DNA of 64,000 nt from Methyloversatilis sp. (lineage in GTDB: Bacteria; Pseudomonadota; Gammaproteobacteria; Burkholderiales; Rhodocyclaceae), in the NCBI GenBank assembly GCA_017984755.1, contig JAGNYW010000009.1, positions 43,794-107,793 on the forward strand, read 5' to 3'. The translations under genes were made by a program, and so were the position numbers. Shown here in pieces: positions 57,351-64,000 of this stretch (the first letter of the stretch is position 1; each line of letters begins with the position of its first letter). Below the pieces are notes generated by a model that searched no databases, was not told the origin of the DNA, and saw nothing but the letters and a program-made list of their open reading frames with translations.

Positions 57351-58616
57351 ATGACACACCGCCTTCCTGCAATAACGCACGCATTGCCTGAAGGCGACGA
57401 ACCGGAGCGGCGGATCTTTCTCCGGCGAGGACTGGCGGTCGCGGCGGTGACCGGCACCGGTGACGTGCTGGCTCAGCCAGGCGACACCGCCCTGCCCTGG
57501 CTGCATGTGCCGGGCCAGCCGTTTTCGCCCTACGGACAACCTTCCCCTTACGAACGCTACGCGGCCCGGCGCATCGGTGCGAACCGTGCGGTCACCGGCA
57601 ATGGCGTGTCGTTCACGCCGCTCGATGAACTCGAGGGCACGATCACCGCGAACGGGCTGCACTTCGAGCGCCACCACAACGGCGTGCCGCAGATAGATCC
57701 CGCTCGCCACCGGCTGACGATACACGGTCGGGTTCGCCAGCCACTGGTGTTCGACGTGAAGTCGCTGCTGCGTTACCCGATGCGTTCGCAGACGCTGTTC
57801 ATCGAATGCGGCGGCAACAGCAATGCAGGCTGGCACGGCGAGCCGATCCAGCGACCGGTGGGTTCGGTGCATGGCCTTGTGTCATGCGCGGAATGGACTG
57901 GCGTACCGTTGTCCTTTCTGCTCGACGAAGCCGGCGTGGAGACCGATGCGAGCTGGGTGATCGCCGAAGGGGCCGATGCAGGTGCCATGAACATGAGCAT
58001 CCCGCTGGTCAAGATGCGCGAGGACTGCATGGTTGCGCTGTTTCAGAACGGCGAGCGCCTGAGGCCGGAGAACGGATACCCGATACGTCTCATCGTGCCG
58101 GGCTGGGAAGGCGTACTGCACATCAAGTGGCTGCAGCGGCTGGAACTGTCTGATCAGCCGGTGATGTCGCGCAACGAAACGTCGAAGTACACCGAACTGC
58201 TGCCATCGGGCAAGGCGAGACAATTCACCTTCACGATGGGTTGCAAGTCGCTGATCACTGCACCCTCGCACGGACAGACGCTGCGCAGTGCGGGGGTGCA
58301 CCAGATCAGCGGTCTGGCGTGGAGCGGCCACGGCCGGATCGCGCGCGTCGAGGTGTCTGTCGACAACGGCGTGAGCTGGGTTGACGCCAATCTGGAGTTT
58401 CCCGTCCTGCCGCGCTGTTTCACGCGCTTTCGCATGTCGTGGCGCTGGGACGGAAAGCCGACGGTGCTGAAAAGCCGAGCCACAGACGACGCCGGCAACG
58501 TGCAGCCGGAACGGGCAGCCCTGGTAGCAGAGCGAGGCCGCGCCGGCTATTTCCATTACAACGCGATCATCGCATGGGCAGTCGAGGATGACGGGCTTGT
58601 ATCGCATACCTATTGA
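57351..58616 (+). CDS. soxC: SoxC-like sulfite dehydrogenase molybdenum subunit
   Basis: 421-residue sulfite oxidase-family molybdoenzyme. Twin-arginine signal region RRIFLRRGLAVAAVTG, then FTPLDELEGTITANGLHFERHHNGVP, a strongly SoxC-like stretch. The molybdenum-ligand Cys179 lies in GLVSCAEWTGVPLS. C-terminal dimerisation domain (about 290-410) present, with GRIARVEVSVDNGVSW. Probably periplasmic via Tat. It is paired with a short cytochrome c instead of full-length SoxD, and no soxXYZAB genes are in the window, so it may be a stand-alone sulfite or sulfane-sulfur oxidising pair. Confidence 0.88.
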   Translation: MTHRLPAITHALPEGDEPERRIFLRRGLAVAAVTGTGDVLAQPGDTALPWLHVPGQPFSPYGQPSPYERYAARRIGANRAVTGNGVSFTPLDELEGTITANGLHFERHHNGVPQIDPARHRLTIHGRVRQPLVFDVKSLLRYPMRSQTLFIECGGNSNAGWHGEPIQRPVGSVHGLVSCAEWTGVPLSFLLDEAGVETDASWVIAEGADAGAMNMSIPLVKMREDCMVALFQNGERLRPENGYPIRLIVPGWEGVLHIKWLQRLELSDQPVMSRNETSKYTELLPSGKARQFTFTMGCKSLITAPSHGQTLRSAGVHQISGLAWSGHGRIARVEVSVDNGVSWVDANLEFPVLPRCFTRFRMSWRWDGKPTVLKSRATDDAGNVQPERAALVAERGRAGYFHYNAIIAWAVEDDGLVSHTY

Positions 58617-59136
58617 GCGCGTGCTGGCCGGATGTGCGCTCGTTCTGGCATCCGGCTGCACCGCGACTGACAAGATTGTCGAAGCGCCGAAACTCGGCGT
58701 GCCGGTCAGGGCCGAGACCATCGCGCACGAAGCCCTGAATGTATTCCCGGACGGTCGCGGTTTGCCGGACGGACACGGCACGGTCGCAGAGGGCGCCTCG
58801 CTGTTCGCAAAGCATTGCGCGGCATGTCATGGTCGTGACGGCCGGGGCGGCAGCGCGGAAGAACTGACGGGGGCAAGGCGTCCGCTCGACCACCCCGACG
58901 CAGACAAGACCATCGGCAGTTACTGGCCATATTCGACCACCGTGTTCGACTTCATCCGCCGCGCGAAACCCATGAACGCGCCCGGTACGCTCGATGCGAA
59001 CGACGTGTACGCGCTGAGTGCCTGGCTGCTGCACGCGAATGGCGTGATCGCTGCCGACGCCGTCATGGACGCGCAGACCCTGCCCGCAGTCCGCATGCCG
59101 AACCGGGATGGATTCATCGGCATCGAAGCACCCTGA
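58588..59136 (+). CDS. Single-haem cytochrome c lipoprotein, partner of SoxC-like protein
   Basis: 182 residues. Signal peptide with lipobox LASGC (Cys24), so membrane-anchored in the periplasm. One haem-binding site CAACH (Cys77-Cys80-His81) and a likely Met129 ligand in KPMNAPGT. Classic SoxD is longer and carries two haems; this one resembles its first half or a SorB-like acceptor. It overlaps the SoxC-like gene by 29 bases, which supports joint expression and electron transfer. Confidence 0.87.
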   Translation: MTGLYRIPIERVLAGCALVLASGCTATDKIVEAPKLGVPVRAETIAHEALNVFPDGRGLPDGHGTVAEGASLFAKHCAACHGRDGRGGSAEELTGARRPLDHPDADKTIGSYWPYSTTVFDFIRRAKPMNAPGTLDANDVYALSAWLLHANGVIAADAVMDAQTLPAVRMPNRDGFIGIEAP

Positions 59137-59139
59137 ACC

Positions 59140-59397
59140 TCAGCGCATGCGCACCGTCAGCGCGAGCACGGCAATCGTGATCGAAGCCAGGGCAAGGCCC
59201 ATTCCCTGATCGCGTGGCGAGTCGAACAACGCCGAGAAGGGATAGCGAACCCACGTGCCTGCAGCAGCGTCGCTGCAGGACACCGAAGCCGCCTGTGCGG
59301 CGGCAGCGGAACAGCTCGGTGGTACATCCTGCGCGCAGACAGGCATGGTGAATGCCCGAGCAAGCCACAGTAGAAGATGTTGGATGTTGCAGCGCAT
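59140..59397 (-). CDS. Small membrane protein, hypothetical
   Basis: 85 residues with an N-terminal signal-like segment (MRCNIQHLLLWLARAFTMPVCAQ), a middle part with three Cys, and one C-terminal membrane span (MGLALASITIAVLALTVRMR). The possible ribosome site GAAGAAGGTG lies before the ATG at 59397. No family recognised. It is convergent with the cytochrome gene (three bases apart) and lies next to AT-rich DNA. It could be a chance frame. Confidence 0.42.
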   Translation of the reverse strand: MRCNIQHLLLWLARAFTMPVCAQDVPPSCSAAAAQAASVSCSDAAAGTWVRYPFSALFDSPRDQGMGLALASITIAVLALTVRMR

Positions 59398-59472
59398 GAT
59401 GCACACCTTCTTCAAGTGATGATTCCATGCAGCACAATGCAACATCGATGCCAGCGCAATATATATATCTCA

Positions 59473-59504
59473 AGCCATTGATTTAAAAATGGCTGTTATT
59501 TTTT
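59473..59504. terminator. AT-rich hairpin with T-run between small ORF and recQ
   Basis: AGCCAT (59473-59478) and ATGGCT (59489-59494) form a 6-bp stem with a ten-base loop, followed on the plus strand by TGTTATTTTTT. The region is strikingly AT-rich for this genome. It may be a plus-strand terminator, or part of a minus-strand promoter for the small gene. Confidence 0.4.
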
Positions 59505-59571
59505 CCGGGACAGAATATGCGCACCAGTCGGTGCTCACATCCCGCCCACAGCACTGTTGCAGCGCAACAAA

Positions 59572-61398
59572 TCAATCCGGGAAATCGGCGATGAGCTTGA
59601 TCAGCATGTCACCGTAGCGTTCGATCTTGCGGCTGCCGAAGCCCGCGATGTCGCCGAGTTCGTCACGGTCTGACGGACGTCCCCTCGCAAGTTCGATCAG
59701 GGTGCTGTCGTGCAGGATCACGTAGGCGGGGACAGACTGGTTTCTCGCCTCATCCAGCCGCCACGCTTTCAGCGCCGCCAGTAGTTCGGCCGCGGCACCG
59801 TCGACCGGGGCCACAGCAGATGCACGTGTGCCACGTGACCGGGATCCCGATGTCCCACCTGCATCCCGGGCCCGCTCGGCCATGCGCCGCATGGTCACCT
59901 TCTGCTCGCCACGCAAGACGGGGCGGGCCGCCTCGGTCAGCACGAGCGCACCGAATGATTCCTGGTCGACGCGTGCAAAACCCAATGCCACCAGCTGCCG
60001 GAAAACGCTGCGCCACAGGTTGTCATCTTCGACCTTGCCGATGCCGTGTACGGTCAGCTTGTCATGACCCCACTGACGGATGCGCTCGGTATCCTTGCCG
60101 CGCAGCACATCTATCAGGTGTGTCGCGCCGAAGCGGTTTCCGGTGCGATAGATCGCAGACAAGGCCTTCTGCGAGGCGACTGTCGCGTCCCAGGTCTCAG
60201 GCGGCGTCAGGCAATTGTCGCAATTGCCGCAAGGCACCCCTTCTTCCCCGAAATAGGCGAGCAGGTGGACACGCCTGCACTGCGCCGTCTCGCACAGGCC
60301 CAGCAGCGCATCGAGCTTGCCGCTCGAAACGCGACGGAAGGCTTCGCTGCCTTCGGATTGGTCGATGAAGCGTCGCTGCTGGACGACGTCCGCCAATCCG
60401 TAGGCCATCCACGCATCGGCGGCAGCACCATCCCGCCCGGCACGACCGGTTTCCTGGTAATAACCTTCGATCGATCGCGGCAGGTCTAGGTGGGCTACGA
60501 AGCGGACGTCAGGCTTGTCGATGCCCATGCCGAAAGCGATCGTCGCGACGACGATGATCCCTTCTTCGCGCTGGAAGCGCCCCTGATTGACGGCCCGCGT
60601 CTGTGTATCCATGCCGGCGTGGTAGGGCAGCGCGCGCAGACCCTGCGCAACAAGCCATTCAGCCGTTTCGTCGACCTTCTTGCGCGACAGGCAATACACA
60701 ATGCCCGCATCGTCCGGGTGCTCGGTACGGATGAAGCGCAACAGCTGCTTGCGTGCATCATCCTTGTCGATGATGGTGTAGCGGATGTTGGGCCGGTCGA
60801 AACTGGATACGAAGACGCGCGCATCCTGCAGCGCGAGGCGTTCGATGATTTCGGCGCGGGTCGCCGGATCGGCGGTCGCCGTCAGCGCAATGCGCGGAAC
60901 ATCAGGGAACCGCTCGTGCAGCACGGACAACTGCAGATACTCGGGACGGAAGTCATGGCCCCACTGCGCCACGCAATGCGCTTCATCGATCGCAAACAGC
61001 GCCGGCTGCACGTGAGTCAGCAGATCGAGACAGCGCGGGGTGTTGAGACGTTCAGGCGCGACGTAGAGCAGGTCGAGCGAACCGTCGAGCAGGCTGCGCT
61101 CGACATCGCGCACCTGATCCAGACTCAGCGTTGAATTGAGGAAGGCGGCGCGTACGCCGAGCAGGGTGAGCGCCGCAACCTGATCCTGCATCAGCGCGAT
61201 CAGCGGCGACACCACGACCGCAGTTCCGGTACGCAGCAGCGCAGGCACCTGATAGCACAGTGACTTGCCGCCGCCGGTCGGCATGAGCACCAGCGCGTCA
61301 CCGCCACTGGCCACATGCTCGACGATTTCGCCCTGCGCGCCGCGGAAGCCGGTGTGACCGAACACGTCCTTGAGCACGCGCAGAGCGTGATCATGCAT
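59572..61398 (-). CDS. recQ: ATP-dependent DNA helicase RecQ
   Basis: 608-residue superfamily 2 helicase. Walker A MPTGGGKSLCYQ, DEAH in IDEAHCVAQWGHDFRPEY, TATAD, and QETGRAGRDG are intact. A zinc-binding RecQ-Ct region has CRRVHLLAYFGE...CGNCDNC, a winged-helix domain follows, and an HRDC domain ends the protein (AYVILHDSTLIELARGRPSDRDEL). A Ser/Gly/Arg-rich linker sits before HRDC. Start ATG 61398; an upstream ATG would add six residues. Confidence 0.95.
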   Translation of the reverse strand: MHDHALRVLKDVFGHTGFRGAQGEIVEHVASGGDALVLMPTGGGKSLCYQVPALLRTGTAVVVSPLIALMQDQVAALTLLGVRAAFLNSTLSLDQVRDVERSLLDGSLDLLYVAPERLNTPRCLDLLTHVQPALFAIDEAHCVAQWGHDFRPEYLQLSVLHERFPDVPRIALTATADPATRAEIIERLALQDARVFVSSFDRPNIRYTIIDKDDARKQLLRFIRTEHPDDAGIVYCLSRKKVDETAEWLVAQGLRALPYHAGMDTQTRAVNQGRFQREEGIIVVATIAFGMGIDKPDVRFVAHLDLPRSIEGYYQETGRAGRDGAAADAWMAYGLADVVQQRRFIDQSEGSEAFRRVSSGKLDALLGLCETAQCRRVHLLAYFGEEGVPCGNCDNCLTPPETWDATVASQKALSAIYRTGNRFGATHLIDVLRGKDTERIRQWGHDKLTVHGIGKVEDDNLWRSVFRQLVALGFARVDQESFGALVLTEAARPVLRGEQKVTMRRMAERARDAGGTSGSRSRGTRASAVAPVDGAAAELLAALKAWRLDEARNQSVPAYVILHDSTLIELARGRPSDRDELGDIAGFGSRKIERYGDMLIKLIADFPD

Positions 61399-61464
61399 GG
61401 TCCGGCCTCGTGTCAAGCCACAACGAAGGGACAGTCGACATCGCCATTCGTCGCCCTTTGACGC

Positions 61465-63033
61465 CTAGCGCGACGAACCAGAACGGTTGCGCGGCGAAAA
61501 AAGCGCCGAAGCCTGCGGACGCCGCGCCGCGCCGGCTTTGGGCATCACGTTGCCATTGACCTCGCGGGGCGCTGCGGCAGCGGGCTGGATGCGATTGCCG
61601 CGGTTGTCGTCATCGTCATCGTGCGATCGTGAAGGTGCGCGATTGCCGCCACCGGTATTGCCGGCAACGTTGCCGTTGCGACCGGCACCTGATGCGCCCG
61701 GACCACGACCGGCACCACGCGGAGAAAGTCCCTGACCTGCAGGTCTCGGTTGCGCGGATCTAGCGGGACGGTCGCCTGCAGCACGCGGTTGCTGCGAAGT
61801 CGCCGGCTTGCGTCGTGCAGCGCCATCGCCACGCGGTGCACCGCGCCCCGGCGGCCGGGGACCACGATCCGGCTCTTCCGCGACCACGCCTGGAACGAAT
61901 CCCTCCGCCATAGCCTTGGGTATGGCCTGACGGGTCACCTTTTCGATCGCTTGCAGCAGCTTCACTTCTTCGCGGTCCACCAGTGACACGGCAGCACCGC
62001 TCGCACCGGCGCGGCCGGTACGGCCGATACGGTGGACGTAGTCCTCCGGCACATTCGGCAACTCGAAGTTCACGACGTGCGGGAGTTGATCGATATCGAG
62101 ACCGCGTGCAGCGATGTCCGTCGCCACCAGTACGCGCAGCGAATTGTTCTTGAAATCGGCCAGCGCACGGGTTCGCGCATTCTGGCTCTTGTTGCCGTGA
62201 ATGGCCAGCGCGCTGATGCCCTGCTTGTCCAGTTGTTCGGCCAGACGATTGGCACCATGCTTGGTTCGCGTGAACACGAGCACCTGTGACCACTCACCCT
62301 TCGAGATCAGATGCGCGAGCAGATGACGCTTCTGCTTCTGCTCGACCATATAGACGCACTGGTCGACCCGCTCGGCCGTGGTGTTGCGCGGCGCGACTTC
62401 GACTTCGGCCGCATTGTTGAGCAGGCCATGCGCCAGTTCGCGGATTTCCGGCGAAAACGTCGCTGAAAACAGCAAGGTCTGGCGCGTCTTCGGAAGCGTG
62501 GCGATCACCTTGCGGATGTCGCGGATGAAGCCCATGTCGAGCATCCGGTCCGCTTCGTCGAGCACGAAGATTTCGACGCCGGACAGATCAAGCGTCTTCT
62601 CGCCAAGATGATCCAGCAAGCGGCCGGGCGTAGCGACGAGAATGTCCACGCGCTGCTTCAGCCCCTGCAGTTGCGGGTTCATGCCGACACCGCCGAAAAT
62701 GACCATCGAGCGCAGTCCGGTATGCACACCGTATGTGCGTACCGACTCTTCGACCTGAGCCGCAAGTTCGCGCGTCGGGGTCAGCACCAGCACACGAGGA
62801 CGGCCCGGCGGTATCTTGACCGGATTGTTGAGCAGTGCGTGCAGGATGGGCAACGTGAAGCCCGCCGTCTTGCCGGTGCCCGTCTGGGCGGCGGCGAGCA
62901 GATCGCGCCCCGCCATCACGAGCGGGATGGCCTTTTGTTGAATGGGGGTGGGTTGCGTGTAGCCCTCTTCGGAAATGGCGCGCAACAGGGGCTCGGCCAG
63001 GCCAAGCCCGGAAAAATCGACTTCAGTGTTCAA
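61465..63033 (-). CDS. rhlE: DEAD-box RNA helicase RhlE
   Basis: 522-residue DEAD-box protein. Q motif [66 protein letters not shown] and [10 protein letters not shown] are complete. After about residue 385 the tail is disordered and rich in Gly, Arg, Pro and Asn, with a run of five Asp. No ATG suits the N-terminus; I chose TTG 63033, which has GGAG seven bases upstream and gives [12 protein letters not shown]; the longer frame to 63078 also begins with TTG. RhlE acts in rRNA maturation and cold growth. Confidence 0.93.
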   Translation of the reverse strand: MNTEVDFSGLGLAEPLLRAISEEGYTQPTPIQQKAIPLVMAGRDLLAAAQTGTGKTAGFTLPILHALLNNPVKIPPGRPRVLVLTPTRELAAQVEESVRTYGVHTGLRSMVIFGGVGMNPQLQGLKQRVDILVATPGRLLDHLGEKTLDLSGVEIFVLDEADRMLDMGFIRDIRKVIATLPKTRQTLLFSATFSPEIRELAHGLLNNAAEVEVAPRNTTAERVDQCVYMVEQKQKRHLLAHLISKGEWSQVLVFTRTKHGANRLAEQLDKQGISALAIHGNKSQNARTRALADFKNNSLRVLVATDIAARGLDIDQLPHVVNFELPNVPEDYVHRIGRTGRAGASGAAVSLVDREEVKLLQAIEKVTRQAIPKAMAEGFVPGVVAEEPDRGPRPPGRGAPRGDGAARRKPATSQQPRAAGDRPARSAQPRPAGQGLSPRGAGRGPGASGAGRNGNVAGNTGGGNRAPSRSHDDDDDNRGNRIQPAAAAPREVNGNVMPKAGAARRPQASALFSPRNRSGSSR

Positions 63034-63214
63034 ACAGATCTCCAGCGACGGCCCGTCGCTCAAGCTGAGTGACACCAATACAGGCAGACAAAGTGAATGA
63101 CTTCCATCACGGAGGCGGGTGCCTCGTGTTGTCGGAGCGACAACGGAAGGCGCCTATTGGTTAGACGCGAACGCAGTGTATCGGTGTTCGCACGCAAAGT
63201 CTCGTTGCACGTTG

Positions 63215-63994
63215 TTATTGTTTATTGAGAAGGTGATCGATTGCCGCCGCGGCGAGTGCAAAACCGAAAGCTGCCGTCACGCAGACGCTCGAGCCGTATC
63301 CTGTGCAACTGAGCCCCTGAAATGAGGCGTCGGCGGCGCAAGCTTCCTGCCCCGGACGACGCATCGGCTCCGTCGAGAACACGGCCCCCACACCGAACGC
63401 TGCTTTGTCCTGAATCACGAACTTCCCGCTTTTCCTCAGCAGGCTACGTACGCGCGCCAGCAAGGCGTCACCCTGAGTCGCGCCCAGATCCGCATGCCGG
63501 ACTCGCGTCGGATCCGCGCGCCCCCCGGCTGCACCGGCCATGAACAGCGGTATGCGTCTTTCCGCGCAATGCAAAGCCATGGCGACCTTGGCCGACACCT
63601 GATCAGTGCAGTCGATTACCGCGTCAAAACGCACTGCAAGAAGGTCAGAGACGTTCTCTGCGGACAGAAAGTCTTCAATGCACGTGACCTCGCACAGCGC
63701 ATTGATGTCGGCAATCCTCAGCTTCATTGCCTCTGTTTTCGCCATGCCGACCGTCGAATCGAGCGCCTGGATCTGCCGATTGATATTCGATTCTGCGACG
63801 TGATCAAGGTCGGCGAGGGTAATTCTGCCGATGGCGGAACGGGCGGCGGCTTCGGCGGCCCATGATCCTACGCCGCCGATTCCGACGATGAGGACGGATG
63901 ATTGGGCGAGGATTTGGTAGGCATTGTTACCGAGGAGTCGATTGATTGCGGAGAATTTTCTGGGGGTTATTGCAGAGGGGTTTGAGTTGGCCAT
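63215..63994 (-). CDS. tcdA: tRNA threonylcarbamoyladenosine dehydratase TcdA
   Basis: 259-residue E1-like ATP-dependent enzyme that cyclises t6A37 to ct6A in tRNA. Nucleotide-binding GIGGVGSWAAEAAARS, adenylation residues in LADLDHVAESNINRQ, RIADINALCEV, AVIDCTDQVSAKVAM, then PTRVRHADLGATQGDALLARVR and the C-terminal SCTGYGSSVCVTAAFGFAL. ATG 63994 begins MANSNPSAITPRKF; the frame could extend past the window edge, but the length is normal for TcdA. Confidence 0.93.
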   Translation of the reverse strand: MANSNPSAITPRKFSAINRLLGNNAYQILAQSSVLIVGIGGVGSWAAEAAARSAIGRITLADLDHVAESNINRQIQALDSTVGMAKTEAMKLRIADINALCEVTCIEDFLSAENVSDLLAVRFDAVIDCTDQVSAKVAMALHCAERRIPLFMAGAAGGRADPTRVRHADLGATQGDALLARVRSLLRKSGKFVIQDKAAFGVGAVFSTEPMRRPGQEACAADASFQGLSCTGYGSSVCVTAAFGFALAAAAIDHLLNKQ

Positions 63995-64000
63995 GGGGAT

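Overview
The window is GC-rich, densely packed chromosomal DNA from what looks like a betaproteobacterium. A Rhodocyclales organism close to Methyloversatilis is my best guess, as an inference. Supporting signs are a betaproteobacterial DUF3460 gene, a PhaM-type polyhydroxybutyrate granule regulator, a DnaQ/GIY-YIG fusion nuclease, PEP-CTERM proteins, a membrane-bound nitrate reductase with O2-independent ubiquinone genes, and a homologue of the methylotrophy enzyme Fae. I see no phage, transposase, integrase or CRISPR array. Most genes are core housekeeping genes in compact operons with many 4-nt ATGA or GTGA overlaps.

Layout. 1-5.2 kb: end of a nar operon (narI and a parvulin-type chaperone), then ubiU-ubiV-ubiT, a beta-carbonic anhydrase and a small membrane protein. 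5.4-6.9 kb: two PEP-CTERM secreted proteins. 6.9-10.2 kb: glmU-glmS (minus strand), with a divergent DUF4124 gene. 11-17.1 kb: gltBD (minus) behind a long leader with a folded RNA candidate and an NtrC-like palindrome. 17.4-25.2 kb: a long minus-strand run, pilMNOPQ then aroK-aroB-dgt. pilP carries a G10 tract in which a slip of one base either way gives an almost immediate stop. 25.4-30.5 kb: a class A penicillin-binding protein, cyaY, lptM, lysA, hslR and a Fae homologue lacking the catalytic histidine. 30.6-35.5 kb (minus): gmk-rpoZ-spoT, DUF3460 and the fusion nuclease.

35.9-39.5 kb: fabI, a MaoC-phosphotransacylase fusion and ackA, a compact acyl-phosphate module. 39.5-44.9 kb: yicC, and divergently a Ser/Thr kinase, PP2C phosphatase, rph, rdgB and hemW, each overlapping the next by four bases. 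44.9-45.5 kb: a non-coding REP/BIME-like repeat block. 45.5-47.3 kb: trmB, thiG and thiS (minus). 47.5-51.4 kb: a cupredoxin-like protein, tRNA-Gly(CCC), a flavin reductase, mutY, a Cys-cluster protein and a membrane methyltransferase. 51.4-55.6 kb: an orphan ParA-like ATPase, two divergent LuxR-type response regulators and a hybrid histidine kinase. 55.8-59.4 kb: phaM coupled to a FIST-domain gene, then a SoxC-like molybdoenzyme with a short cytochrome c lipoprotein, and a doubtful small ORF. 59.6-64 kb (minus): recQ, rhlE and tcdA.

The least-explained signals are the gltB leader fold, the pilP homopolymer, the His-less Fae, the REP block, the hairpin with a T-tract upstream of thiS, and the PhaM-FIST pair beside a two-component system. 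All functional calls rest on motifs and family memory read by eye; no database search was possible.
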